64,000 nt of DNA from Bacteroidota bacterium (GTDB taxonomy: Bacteria; Bacteroidota; Bacteroidia; B-17B0; Aurantibacillaceae): assembly GCA_013697245.1 (NCBI GenBank), contig JACCXH010000052.1, positions 1 through 64,000 of the forward strand, written 5' to 3'. Of the stretch, positions 53,101-63,600 are shown piece by piece; within the stretch, counting starts at the first letter, position 1; each line of letters starts with the position of its first letter. The notes under the pieces are model-generated. The model was not told where the DNA came from. It made no database searches and saw only the letters and a list, made by a program, of their open reading frames with translations. The translations under genes and the position numbers were made by a program.

Positions 53101-54667
53101 CATTGCCAACCTGCACAACACTTGCCGGTAAAAATGTTGCAGTGCCCACACTATTTATGATCTGAATAGTATTAGGAGAATAAGTATAACAAGGAGACAC
53201 AGTAAAAGTTATTTTTAAATAAGCATCGTTTAATGCCGGCGAACTATTATAAACACCGTTAAGAAGATAATTGAATGTACTGGTTTGCCCTGCTATGATC
53301 GTAGAAGGAGAACCATTATTTACAAGATTGAAAATATAATTTTGACTATAAACCTGGCCCCACGACGCAGGCACTACATAATTGTTTAAACAAATACTTT
53401 GATACGAGGCATTGTAAGCCCATCCATTGTAATAACCATAACCAACATTACAGCAGCTTTGAGTTTTCCAGCTTATTCTTACTGTATCACCCGCATTGAT
53501 GGCTGGTATCGTTAATTCAACTGCTCCTTTTGGACTTCCAGACAAACAACCGGCGGCGCTTGCAGAAGTACTTGTGGGTGCTAAAGGAGAAGGGGCGCCA
53601 GCGTTCACTTTTATGGTAATGCTTGCAAGAATTATTTCTGTTTGTTGGGAAGGATCATAATAGTTTGGCCCCGACGTTTGGTAAATGTTTAACAAAGTAT
53701 TAATGGCCTGTCCGGCACCCGTATTTACTATTTTAAGAGTTTGCTGGCTAAAATTTCCGGTGCCCAGGCACGGATTTACGGCTGGTTGCGCAGTAATTAC
53801 CAGATTTGGCACAAAGCTTGGAAATATGACGTTTGCTGTTGAAACAGAGGTTTGACAGGCTTGTGCATTACATCCCCAAGCTGAAGTAAATGTAGAAAGA
53901 ACAGACGAACAATTAAGAATATTAACCGTTTCACAAATAGTAATACTTTCCCCTGTTTCAAACAAAGCGTTATTATTGCCGATTGCTGTAAAATTCGAAC
54001 CATTTAATACATAAGTTTCTGTTGTTCCAACGCTCGTCCAGGCTCCGGGTGAGGCAGCCGTAATTTGTATGCCATTGCCATGAACATCCGTAAGGGTAAA
54101 TGTGCTCAACTCTCCTGTGCCGCCATTTGTTATGGTAATGCATCTTGTAAAAGTGCCTCCAATAGTACCGCTGAAAGACTGATTGGTAATAGTTGTTATA
54201 GATAAATTAGGTTGCTTTACAAAAAAAAGTTGCGTTGTATGCAGATCAAATGTCGTATTAGATCCTGCTGTATAGTTGACCTGTATTTTGTTTTCTGTTG
54301 GTAACCCTAAACTTAAATAATTTAAAATATTACAATCGGCCGATGCCGTGTAGGTTATAACTACGGATGTAAGGGAAGGGAGGTTAGCTAAACTAAATGT
54401 TGGAGCATTTGATGGAACGGTAGTAAGCTGCGTAGCGTTAGTAACTGAACCTATTTGATAATTAATACCGCTTGGCATCGTTAAACTTACTGTAATATTT
54501 GTAAGATTAAAGGCCGAAGGATTATTGATAGTAAAAGAAAAAACTTTTGCCTGCCCGCAAATAGTTATACTACTTGGAACCGTTGATGAAATTGTGATGT
54601 AACCGCCGGTGGAAAGTGCTTTTAAAGAAAATAAACTTAAGATCAGAAACAGGTAGATTTTTCTCAT
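47141..54667 (-). CDS. Giant repeat adhesin, T9SS type B (SprB-like)
   Basis: About 2508 residues from ATG 54667, where a signal peptide starts (MRKIYLFLILSLFSLKALST); an ATG 30 bases further up is less likely. The first ~1500 residues are a chain of DUF11-like and other beta-sandwich domains (ISGITINTVVDLSTSATLTP and similar). Then come tandem Ig-like units of exactly 75 residues (VNPLPNVAATSNTIC ... NYTWTP ... VYTITGVDANGC) between about 48075 and 49650. The C-terminus is a CHU_C/type B sorting domain (FVPSAFSPNNDGFNDFW, YNRWGEKVFESED). A PorP/SprF gene follows. Most probably a surface filament for adhesion or gliding. Confidence 0.92.
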   Translation of the reverse strand: MRKIYLFLILSLFSLKALSTGGYITISSTVPSSITICGQAKVFSFTINNPSAFNLTNITVSLTMPSGINYQIGSVTNATQLTTVPSNAPTFSLANLPSLTSVVITYTASADCNILNYLSLGLPTENKIQVNYTAGSNTTFDLHTTQLFFVKQPNLSITTITNQSFSGTIGGTFTRCITITNGGTGELSTFTLTDVHGNGIQITAASPGAWTSVGTTETYVLNGSNFTAIGNNNALFETGESITICETVNILNCSSVLSTFTSAWGCNAQACQTSVSTANVIFPSFVPNLVITAQPAVNPCLGTGNFSQQTLKIVNTGAGQAINTLLNIYQTSGPNYYDPSQQTEIILASITIKVNAGAPSPLAPTSTSASAAGCLSGSPKGAVELTIPAINAGDTVRISWKTQSCCNVGYGYYNGWAYNASYQSICLNNYVVPASWGQVYSQNYIFNLVNNGSPSTIIAGQTSTFNYLLNGVYNSSPALNDAYLKITFTVSPCYTYSPNTIQIINSVGTATFLPASVVQVGNVITAMFTGSPPFNSTLYSTLEQAQLLIDLTGNCASCVSGPGTIGVGIYYSPSAACTCEMLLISSNFNLNLVCPVTCTGLNFLNYDIKRTSYGAPDNNDDGLPDGFGSLNFAKIKRSRAMYGDTVTSSFYAKVKTSVANPTWQYCYANSTISNGNNLTSLGGKLRIYRLNALFATCNINSVAAALPATTFNYDLSATALIASGGVSPGFVFINNDSLIFEPQYKVTTNIGGAILPSSTTNTFIVSDIPNPTNPVNIFSCNTFQGNFSIIGYYYTNYGPNSYNVTDCNQAVITQNYYLSIGPCCSNYAGGNLFPFEYRNWARIDTLKTVLPAGYKFVAASFYDTRTMGTFNASSSPVFTIAPISAATNTLVFPVGSFFTSASVPSITPSDDGFYGVFSATIEPSCGVIQNVAQNIGYYWTFKPSGYLPSTTTLNVSNDNTQDAITYVGPSIFLQSPLPFINATSNVVSWDISLSNTTNSPANSTWFSVPTISGITINTVVDLSTSATLTPVGGIYQLGTFPSSTIKNYRLYGTYTSCAQDSIIVHAGWNCQGYPVILASYPCITKKITLKSTPQSPLLITNVITPSTIINLCDTASYEVIGTNVQLGSVYNLTVNVNIPVGVIIIPGSSQLSYPIINPYVTISDPIFIGGTTYQYNISVASPSIGANGLPGILSVGNNAVKIKFKVRTTCGYTSGSLASFSFFGVSGCGASTGQLVSLSSQLGIAGASIPYTTNTVLKSTFISPCNNASVLRVSSQNLGPLSFGNSDSIRVILPYGVSYVAASFAGISNPPVNTIPSITIINNTQNLAWKLPTGIAPNDSTVFNINYTGNPIQLACNISNFEAKTTSSSALLCTLTNSFCGVQVVTGGDTLPIFTYKSYLTLINAGGYSVPNPPTGETGYVNFTINNTGQTLNSSNSTVISYYNDVNSNGIYNVGDILITTHTLNAAIPSNGTYAYNYTLNIPSGAACHLIAVLDTAINHCSCNASQIVLNLPLRKTAIDTSICPGQTAIIGYNPITNYSYSWTPVTNLSSGTISNPLVTGVNATTSNITTNYIVTVNRNTCLSNDTAVVIIKPNPTLSITPTNTTICFGNSANVSVSGANSYTWLPSATLNNSISPTVIANPTLTTTYTVTGLAINGCSSSSVTAITVNPLPNVTATSNTICTLQSGTIAANGAINYTWTPAATLSSNTASNVTANPLTTTVYSVTGMDINGCLKTSTTTVFVNPLPNVAATSNTICTLLSGTLAASGAVNYTWAPSGTLNNSVTANVTASPTVTTVYTITGVDANGCLNINTSTVVVNPLPNVAATSNTICTLLSGTLAASGAVNYTWTPAATLNNSLTANVTANPTVTTVYTITGVDANGCMKTNTTQVIVNPLPNVTASNATICLLQSTSISANGATNYTWSPATALSSSITPSVTANPLVTTIYTVTGMDANGCIKTNTASVLVNPLPNVAATSNTICFSQSAPISASGAVNYTWSPSATLNNSTAITVTASPLSTTVYSITGMDANGCVKTNTTIVVVNPLPNLTVTSNTMCFGSSALLTINGASGYTWTPSNTLSNPNNPTVTATPTISTTYTISGVSPEGCFSATTTSVLVNPLPVLSTSDHTICYGNSANVSVSGATNYTWTPPTNLNTTNQPNVIATPIQNTTYSVTGQDINGCKSSTISTVIVNLLPIITITSPSVICAGQSALLSSSGASTYVWSNASVLSSQFVSPVTPTTYSVIGTDGNGCVNTGTVFLNVLIQPTLTISGTQTVCLGNTLNLTAHGGINYTWDTGDSTTTIIVAPPANTTYTVSAGIAPCNSSTVFAVVVYTPQSVTAYAQPPKIIYGSSSTLFGNGAPGNTYAWSPSFGINCNNCDTNTVAPASTTIYTVTITDNNGCLVTNTVIVEVDIICGDAFVPSAFSPNNDGFNDFWCVYGNCITSMNIQLYNRWGEKVFESEDRSHCWDGTYNGVMQNDAVFIYQLTAEFVNGEKIVKKGNVTLSR
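48075..49875 (-). repeat. Tandem 225-bp coding repeats (75 residues each)
   Basis: The anchor G-G-(T/C)-A-(A/G)-G/A-G at the repeat start recurs at 48075, 48300, 48525, 48750, 48975, 49200, 49425 and 49650: eight anchors separated by exactly 225 bases, with no indel. Flanking copies outside this range are out of register. Neighbouring units are more similar in protein than distant ones. Confidence 0.85.
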
Positions 54668-54796
54668 ATCGTAAATATAATATATATATACCCGCAAATT
54701 ATAATACTCTACGAGAAATTTTTTTATTAAAACGCTTTAGATGCCGCGGCCACCCTTCTAAATTAGAAATAATCCTTTTTAGCGTGTGGCAAAACG

Positions 54797-57454
54797 TTAA
54801 TTCACAATAAATTTCTTCACACCTAACTTTTCCATACTTGAAACCCTTAAATAGTATACTCCTGATGAAAGATTTAAATTCAGGTTAAGTTTTTTTTCGG
54901 TTGTATTTTGAGAAAAAATTATTTTGCCCATAACATCTAAAAGTTCAATTGTTTTTAAGGTTTCATTACCATTAAAATCCACATTAAACTTTCCATCATT
55001 CATGCTCGGATAAAGTTCGAAAGAAAGGGTTTGTTTTTCAATCTTATTTATATTAGTTATCACTGTATAATTTGTTTCCCAAATACCTCTGCCGAAAGTA
55101 GAAACATATACCTTATTTAAAGGCACGTTAAATTCTATATCACTTACGATTACATTTGGTAAACCAAAACTATTACTTATCCAACTTGTATTACCAAAGG
55201 TTAAAATGTAAACCCCAATATCTGTTGCAATCATTAGATTATTTGTGCCGGGAATTTGCTTCAGACAATTTACAGGTAAGTTTGGCAAATTATACGATAT
55301 ATTCTGCCAGGTTACTCCACCGTTAGTTGTGGTAAAAACTTTATTGCCTGCGCTAAAACCTGCCATTGTAACGTAAGCAATATTAGGGTTAGTTTCATTA
55401 ATTTCAATGGCAGTATAATACAAACTATCAGGTAAATTATTAGTAATATTTGTAAAACTTATTCCCCCATTTGTGGTTTTAAATATTATGCCTGGAATTC
55501 CTAGTTCATACCTAACCCTTCTTGCCGCATAAACAATCAGGCTATTTGTAGCCGATACGGCCAGCGCACTTATTTCCGTTTTAGTGTTTGTAATGGTGTT
55601 GGTATAAATAGATGCCATTGCTGTCCAAGTGTTTCCGCCATCTATTGATTTCACTACATTTTCGTTACCAATATACAATACTCCGGGATTACTGTAGTCG
55701 GCTGCTATTGGCGTTACCCATTCACAGGCCTCGCTATTAATATTTGTATTCAAGTAATTGCTCGAAACACCATCGTTATTACTATTATGGAAATTACCAT
55801 ACTGGTTAGCTCCAATAATACGAGTATTATTAAGTGGATCTAAATAATTATCCATTCCGTCTCCTCCAAGAATTGTAGACCATGTTCCTGCCTTATAATA
55901 AAACGTGGCATTATCCTGTGCGCCGGCAGCCAGCCTGCCGCTTGTGTTTTTTGAGCTTGATAAACGATAAAAAGATGAGATCTGCATGCCGTTGTTTAAT
56001 TTTGTCCAATTCGTTGGCCAAGCATTTGTCGTCCAACTACTAATAGCAATTGTTGGTGTTCGATAAACGCCACCGTCGCTGCAAACAAAATATTGATTAG
56101 TTCCGGGTTGCCTGTCTATAAAATGAATATCGCCGTGTAATGTTGGACCATAACTCGTGGTCCAGTGTGAGATTGGATTAAAATTAACGGCGCCATCTGT
56201 TGAGCCCCAAAGATTAACACCACCCACATACACAGTAGTTTTTATTGTAGGGTGAACTAATAAACCAAGATCATAATTACCTTGCCCACCAGGGCTTGTG
56301 CCTTGGCCTGCTTCTAATATATTTAAATTAGGCGGCACAAACGTCCAGTTAACACCGGCGTTTGTACTTTTATAAAAACCATATAAACCACCATTTACAT
56401 CAACAGCAAGGGCATAAATATAATTTGGATCCGAAGCTGATATGGCCAATTTAACACGCTGAACGCTTCCTGTTAAAGGCATGCCGGTATTCAGCATATT
56501 CCAGGTATTTCCAAAATCAGTCGATTTATAAACACCGGCATTACCAAGATTTGAATTCAAAATCCAACCAGTTGCGCCATACAAAATGTTAGGGTTTCCC
56601 GGATCGCGTTGCAGATCCCAAAAAAGCGAATCCAGTTTTTTAACCCAGGTAGTACCGCCGTTGGTTGATTTATACATGCCACTAGCACCACATGCTACAA
56701 GGTCGTTACCGTTGGCAGGGTTTACCATTACTTTTCTTATTAATGAGGCATCGCCCTGAGTTAATTGAAATGTTAAACCTGTTTGCGTCCAGGTAATACC
56801 GCCATCTGTAGTTTTATAAACACCTAACCCGTAATGCGAATTTCTCTTTCTTCCATTTAAAAACAAACTCACCCCTATGTATTCAAAATCGCATACAGAA
56901 ATATACATGGTGTTTGGATTGGAGGGATCAATACTGATATCACTAATTCTGGTTATCGGAAGATTATCTGTAAGAGGTATCCAGCTTGTGCCATTATTAG
57001 TTGTTTTCCACACGCCACCCTGTGCAACACCTACAAAATAAGTATTTGAATTAGTGGGATGGAAGGCAATACAATTTATTCTACCAATTCCATTTTCCAT
57101 ATAACCTGTTAAGTTCGTTGGCAAAACGTTTGGTCCGGATGGTGACCAAACCGATGACGTATTTGAAGCGTCTTGTTGCTGTTTTAAATTAGCCATGTTT
57201 ATAGCCGCTTCAATATAATCTTCAAAACCTGCAGGTTCACCTTTTGCGTCTGTATGAAACTGCTGATCATATTCCCATCTTTTAAAACTTTTCCAATGTT
57301 TTAACTTTGACAGATCATTTTTCTTTTTAAAATCATCAAATTGTTTTTGTACTTCTTTGAATGTTAATGCTCTGCCCGTATGGTTTTTAGTAAAGCTTTG
57401 CGTATACATAAAACATGAAATCAAACTAAGCAAAATAGTAAAAAAGAGTTTCAT
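54797..57454 (-). CDS. Secreted Asp-box (BNR) beta-propeller protein with T9SS type A signal
   Basis: 885 residues with a signal peptide (MKLFFTILLSLISCFMYTQS). At least seven Asp-box motifs of the type S/T-x-(D/N)-x-G-x-(S/T)-W are visible: KTTNNGTSW, YKTTDGGITW, YKSTNGGTTW, YKSTDFGNTW, SIDGGNTW, KTTNGGISF and TTTNGGVTW. They indicate one or two beta-propellers like those of sialidases and exo-xyloglucanases. No catalytic Arg triad could be identified. A type A sorting domain ends the protein (ELYPSMNDGKFNVDF ... GVYYLRVSSMEKLGVKKF). Secreted, possibly a glycan-binding or glycan-cleaving enzyme. Confidence 0.88.
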   Translation of the reverse strand: MKLFFTILLSLISCFMYTQSFTKNHTGRALTFKEVQKQFDDFKKKNDLSKLKHWKSFKRWEYDQQFHTDAKGEPAGFEDYIEAAINMANLKQQQDASNTSSVWSPSGPNVLPTNLTGYMENGIGRINCIAFHPTNSNTYFVGVAQGGVWKTTNNGTSWIPLTDNLPITRISDISIDPSNPNTMYISVCDFEYIGVSLFLNGRKRNSHYGLGVYKTTDGGITWTQTGLTFQLTQGDASLIRKVMVNPANGNDLVACGASGMYKSTNGGTTWVKKLDSLFWDLQRDPGNPNILYGATGWILNSNLGNAGVYKSTDFGNTWNMLNTGMPLTGSVQRVKLAISASDPNYIYALAVDVNGGLYGFYKSTNAGVNWTFVPPNLNILEAGQGTSPGGQGNYDLGLLVHPTIKTTVYVGGVNLWGSTDGAVNFNPISHWTTSYGPTLHGDIHFIDRQPGTNQYFVCSDGGVYRTPTIAISSWTTNAWPTNWTKLNNGMQISSFYRLSSSKNTSGRLAAGAQDNATFYYKAGTWSTILGGDGMDNYLDPLNNTRIIGANQYGNFHNSNNDGVSSNYLNTNINSEACEWVTPIAADYSNPGVLYIGNENVVKSIDGGNTWTAMASIYTNTITNTKTEISALAVSATNSLIVYAARRVRYELGIPGIIFKTTNGGISFTNITNNLPDSLYYTAIEINETNPNIAYVTMAGFSAGNKVFTTTNGGVTWQNISYNLPNLPVNCLKQIPGTNNLMIATDIGVYILTFGNTSWISNSFGLPNVIVSDIEFNVPLNKVYVSTFGRGIWETNYTVITNINKIEKQTLSFELYPSMNDGKFNVDFNGNETLKTIELLDVMGKIIFSQNTTEKKLNLNLNLSSGVYYLRVSSMEKLGVKKFIVN

Positions 57455-57638
57455 TATTATATAATTTTAAATTAGGATAAAAATCAGATTGAATTTATTG
57501 GCAATATTAAAATAAACAAATTAAATTTTTCTCCTAGTATTTAATAAAGTGTATTGATTGTATTTTTTTTTTACAATTATCAAAAGGTGATTTCATAGTT
57601 GTATTATCTTTAATTACACAATTTAATGAAATAACAAG

Positions 57639-60600
57639 TTACTTAATTAAATTAATATGACCAGTAAATTCTTTTGCTTTACCCTTGTTAGTGGTAACGT
57701 TAATTTTCCACACGTATACATCGCTTTTGCACAATTCCCCTTTGTAAAAACCGTCCCAGCCTTTAGATTGTGTATCATTAGTGCTAAAGATTTGAGCCCC
57801 CCAACGATCAAAAACCATGAAACTATAATTTTTATCAGAATAGCCAGACATAACAGGATAAAACAAATCATTCAAATTATCCTCGTTAGGTGTAAACGTG
57901 TTAGGAATGTAAAAAAGAAATTCATCATCTATTACAATAGCTTTTGATATAGTATCACTGCACTGCCCGTTAGAAGCTATTAAAGTTACCAAAAATGTAC
58001 CCGCATCTTGAAAAGTATAACTTGGATTGGTTTGATAAGAGAATATTGTATTTACATTATACCAAACATAAGATGAGGCGCCGGCGCTCAAATTAGTAAA
58101 GTTAACTTCGGGTTCCAAAATACTTGGTTTATCAGGAGTAAAGCTAAAATTGGCCCTTGGCTTATTGTATACAGTAATTAGATTAGCATAATTAATACTG
58201 GTAGTGCAACCTGCAATTGATGTGATTGTGAGACCGGCATTATACGTGCCACCTTCCGAAAAACAAATATCAGGATTATAAAGTGATGACGCTGTAACAA
58301 TACCAGTAGAATTATTGGTGAACGACCAATTATAAGAATAATTAATGTTTTGGTTTTGACTTAGGCTAAAGGATGCGCAAATCGGAGAACAACCAAACAA
58401 TTTATCATTTACTAAACTAGCATTAGGTTTTGGATTAATAATTATAGCAATGTTAGCTGCTTTTTGGCAGCCATTATTATCTGTTACCATTAATGTAAAA
58501 TTTGTATTTGCTGCCGGGCTAACATTTAGTGCCGATGCATTGCTCCCGCTTGGCGACCATATATAAGAATAAGGTGCCGTGCCACCATTAACAGTTGATA
58601 TAATGTTTGTGTTTTGACCTTCGCATAGAGTTGTATTGCCATTTAAGCCTACATAAAGCGCCGGCGGTTGATTAATGTTTGCAAAGAGTGTTTGAGAACA
58701 ACCATTCGCATCACTAACCTGAATAGAATAATTGCCTGCTGATAGACTATTTAAATTAAAAGGGAAGGATGATACATTACTAATTTGATTATTGTTGTTA
58801 AGATTGGTTATAACAAAAGGGGCTAAACCTCCACCAAGATTGTTTATCTGAATTGCTCCATTATTGTTTGCAAAACAATTTATTTGGTTTAAAACCATAA
58901 TGTTTGCAGTAAATACCGGTGTACTAGATACTACAACAGAAGTAAATGAAGAACATCCGTTTGCAGGATTTGTTACAGTTAAAGAGAAAGTGGAAGGAGT
59001 GTAGATAGTATAATTACTACTAGAGGGGCCGCCGCTCCATTGATAAATAACACCTCCTGTTGTTGAAGTGCCGGAAAGTGTGATTGAAGTTGTGTGACAA
59101 TCAAGATTGCCCGACTGAGTTGCGGATATATTTGGAACACTTGTGTTTTGGATAACAGATAAAGATGATTGCACAAAGCATCCGTTAACCGGATTCGTAA
59201 CTGTGAAAGTATAATTGCCGGCTGAAATTGCAGTGGCAACAGGCAGTGTTGCTACGCCCACAACATTAGGAGACCACGAATAGGTAACACCGCTTGTAGT
59301 AGAGCTGCCAATAAGGGTTACCGACGTATTTGCACAAGTCAATGTTCCTGGAATAGTTGTTGAAATGTTAGGCATATTTGTATTTTGACTCACTGAAATA
59401 ATACTAGTACTCATGCAACCATTTACAGTATTGTAAGCACTAAATGTATAATTACCCGCAGATGTTGCTATTGCAGTGCTTGTGCTTACGTTTTGAGGAG
59501 ACCAACTATAAGTTACACCACTTGTTGTTGAAGTGCCAATTAGCGTTACACTTGTTGTTAAACAAGTTAAACTTGCAGGTTGAGTTATAGAAATATTAGG
59601 GAAAGCGCCGTTTTGTGTAACTGCAACAACTGTGCTACTTACGCAACCATTACTTGGATCGGAAACAGTAAGCGAATAATTTCCGGCAGTTGTAGCAATT
59701 GCTGTGTTAGTAGTTACATTTTGCGGAGCCCAACTATAAGTTACACCGCTTGTTGCGGAAGTCCCGGTTAGCGTTACTAATGTATTTGTGCAGGTTAACG
59801 TTGCAGGCGTTGTTGCTGAAATAATTGGAGCATTGGTATTTTGAGATACAAATAGCACCGTTTGAGTTGAACAGCCATTTAAAGGGTTTGTAACTGTTAA
59901 TGAATAATTTCCGGCACTTGTGGCAATAGTTGTATTGGTATTTACATTTTGCGGAGTCCAACTATAAATTACACCGCTTGTTGCGGAAGTTCCGGTAAGA
60001 TTTACGAATGTATTAGTACATGTTAGAGTTGCAGAAGTTGTTGCGGAAATAGATGGCGATAGCGTATTTTGAGTTATGCTTAATGTTTGCGAAGTTGAGC
60101 AGCCATTTATTGAATTTGATGATGTTGCCGTATAAATACCCGTTGCATTAACGGTGGATGGATTAGTAGCATTAACTAACAAACCACCATTCCAAACTAT
60201 TATATTATTTGAGCTAACACCTGTTAATATTACACTTGTGTTTAAGCAGGTTAAAACACCACTAGCAGATACTGAAAGTATTGGCATAGTTGTGTTTTGT
60301 GTAACTGCAACTATTGAAGAAGAGGTGCAACCATTAAGTGGATTAGTTATTTCTAATGTATAGTTGCCAGCCATTGTAACAACGGCTGTGCTAGTACTTA
60401 CATTTTGCGGGGTCCAACTATAAGTTACACCACTTGTTGTTGAAGTGCCAATTAGTGTTACACTTGTTGTTAAACAAGTTAAACTTGCGGGCTGAGTTAT
60501 AGAAATATTAGGAAAAGCACCGTTTTGCATAACCGCCACAATTGTGCTATTAACGCAACTGTTTAATGGATTAATTGCCGTTAATGTATAGTTGCCCGCA

Positions 60601-63600
60601 GAGTTTACAGTAACGACTGGTAGTGTAGCTGCACTTATTACATTGGGTGACCACGAATAAGTTACACCGCTTGTTGTACTATTACCTGTAATAGTAACGG
60701 AGGGATTACTACAAGTTAAACTACCGCTAACATTTGCGGAAATATTTGGAACGACTGTATTTTGCAGTACGGATTGTACTAACTGTGCATTACAGCCATT
60801 TATTGAATCTGTAACAGTAAAAGTATAATTACCTGCACTTGTTGCTATAGCAGTGCTTGTTGTTACGTTTTGCGGAGACCATGAATAAGTTACACCACTT
60901 GTTATTGAATTTCCTAAGAGTGTTAAACTTGTAGTTAAACAATTCAGCGTTGCTGGCTGGGTAATACTTATGTTAGGGATAGAAGTGTTTTGGCTTACTG
61001 CAATAACAGATGTAGAAACACAACCACTTAAAGTATGAGTTACGGTAAGCGAATAATTACCTGCAATAGATGCAACTGTTGTATTGGTAGCCACATTTTG
61101 CGGAGACCATGAATAATTTACACCGCTTGTTGTGGAATTACCAACTAGTGTTATGCTTGTTGCCAAGCAAGTTAGCGTTGCTGGTTGGGTAATACTTATA
61201 TTAGGGCTAGTAGTGTTTTGGTTTACAGCAACAACACTTAAGCTTGTACAACCGCTTACCGTATTGGTTACTGTAAGCGAATAATTACCTGAAGCACTTG
61301 CAACTGCGGTATTGGTAGTTACATTTTGTGGAGCCCAACTATAACTTACACCACTTGTAGTTGAGTTACCAATTAACGTTACACCTGCTGTTAAACAAGT
61401 TAATGTGGCTGGTTGAGTAATACTTATATTAGGCATGTTTGTATTACTTAAAACTGTAACCACGGCTGTATTGGTGCATGCACCCTGAGCGATGGTTACC
61501 GTGTAATTACCTGGTTGATTAACCACAACTGATGGCGTTGCCGAACCGCTTAAAATGCCGGGTCCACTCCATGTGTAAGTAACAACTCCTGTTGTAGTAG
61601 TTGTTGCATTTAATGTTACAGTGTTTGGATTACAATTTAAAGTAACCGGCGATACCGCTGTAAGATTTGGCGCTAGACCACCGGGAAGTATAGTTGCGGT
61701 AAAAGTTGTACTGCAACCATTAGCGCTTGTAATTATATAAGTATGTGTACCAACTGATACAGAATTTATTGTATATGGTAAATTTACATTGGCGACTATG
61801 GTTGTAGCGCCCTCTGTAATGGTATAATTTGGCACACCATTACTTACGCTGTTAATAGTAATAGAGCCTGTGGCCGAAGCGCAACTGGCATTTGCTGAAG
61901 TTATATTTGCCGTGAGTGTTGACACAGGGCCTGTTAAAGTAAAACTTTGCACATTTACAATATTGCAATTACTTGTAATAGTGCAATTATACACCCCAGG
62001 GCACAAACCACTAATACTATGCGTTGTTAAAGTTGTATTTAATACGCTTACGGCATTACTCCACTGGTAACTATAAGGCGCCTCACCACACGTTACACTT
62101 AAAGTGGCCACTCCGTTGCAGGAACAGGCAGTAGGGTTTACTTGGCTTTGAGTATAGGTTGGAAGTATAGGTATAAATTTCATAATAAAAGCATCATGAG
62201 GCATATAATAAACTCCACCGTTATAAGTTGCATCAAAATAAGCACCACCACCTGGGTTTACAAGGGCAGTACTATTAGGGTTATTCCAAGCAATTGGATC
62301 CTGCATATAACCTACACCAAATAAATTGCCGAACACATCAATACTAAGGGCAGCAGCGCCACCATAAGCTGGGCCATTTGTATAGGTACTCCAAATTTTA
62401 GCACCTGTATAAGAAAACTTAAGTAAAGCCAAGTCATAACTATTAGGGCCAGATTGACCCAAATTTAGAGTAGCATATCCGCAGCCGATGGCAGGCAGGG
62501 CAGCCTTATAGGAAGCAAAAGCTGCGTATAAATTACCACAGGCATCCACAGCAAGTTCATTACTAAAATCCTCTGAAAAATTTGACAAGGTGTTGTTGAC
62601 GTTTGCTCCAACGCAGGTGGCCCATAACCTTGTGCCGGAACTGTTAAATTTAAGAATGAAAATATCTAAAGAATTACCTCCTAATCCCAAAAATGATTGG
62701 TTGTAGGCACCTGGCAGATTTAATGTTGGGAAGTTGGGGGATTCGGTATTTCCACCAACGAATAAATTACCAGAGGGATCTACAACAAGCGAATATATAT
62801 CATCTTTGAGATTGCCACCATAAAATGTTGACCATATTAGTGCCCCTGTATTTGTGAATTTTGAAATAAAGCCATCATAAAGACCTGCAATAACGGATTG
62901 ATTATACGCGCTAGGCACATTGACCAATGGAAAATTAGGTGAACTTGTTCTGCCTCCAACGTATAAGTTATTTAAATTATCGATGGCAACGCTATAGGCT
63001 TTTTCACCGCCAGAACCACCATAATAAGTACCCCAAAGTAATGTGCCGCCGTTACTAAGCTTAATAATAAACGCGTCCAGCGAAGCCCAAGAAAAAGGTG
63101 GAGTAATATTGGGTTGATTGTAGGCCCCGGCCAAATTTTGAACCGGGAAATTAGACGACTGAGTATACCCTACAATAAAAACATTATTTGCCAAATCTAT
63201 TTCAATATCGAAAGGGCAATCATCAGTACTTCCGCCATAATAAGTAGCCCAAAGCCTTAATCCATTATTATTAAATTTTAGAATAAAAACATCCTGATCG
63301 CCAGCAATTACAGATTGGTTGTACGCGCCGGCAAGATTTTGCAAAGGCATATTAGAAGCAGTTGTTCCACCAGTTACAAATAGATTGTTTAAGGCATCAA
63401 TGGAAACGGCAGGACCATGCGTAGAAGCAATATTATTAATACCAGTATTATTACCACCGTAATTGGTAGACCAAAGTAACACGCCGCTGTTACTAAATTT
63501 AGAAATAAAAATAATATTATAAGGAAAAGATGTTGACTGAAAATAAGAACTAGATAAAGGTGTTAATATTGGGAAGTTGCTGGATGATACTGAACGACCA

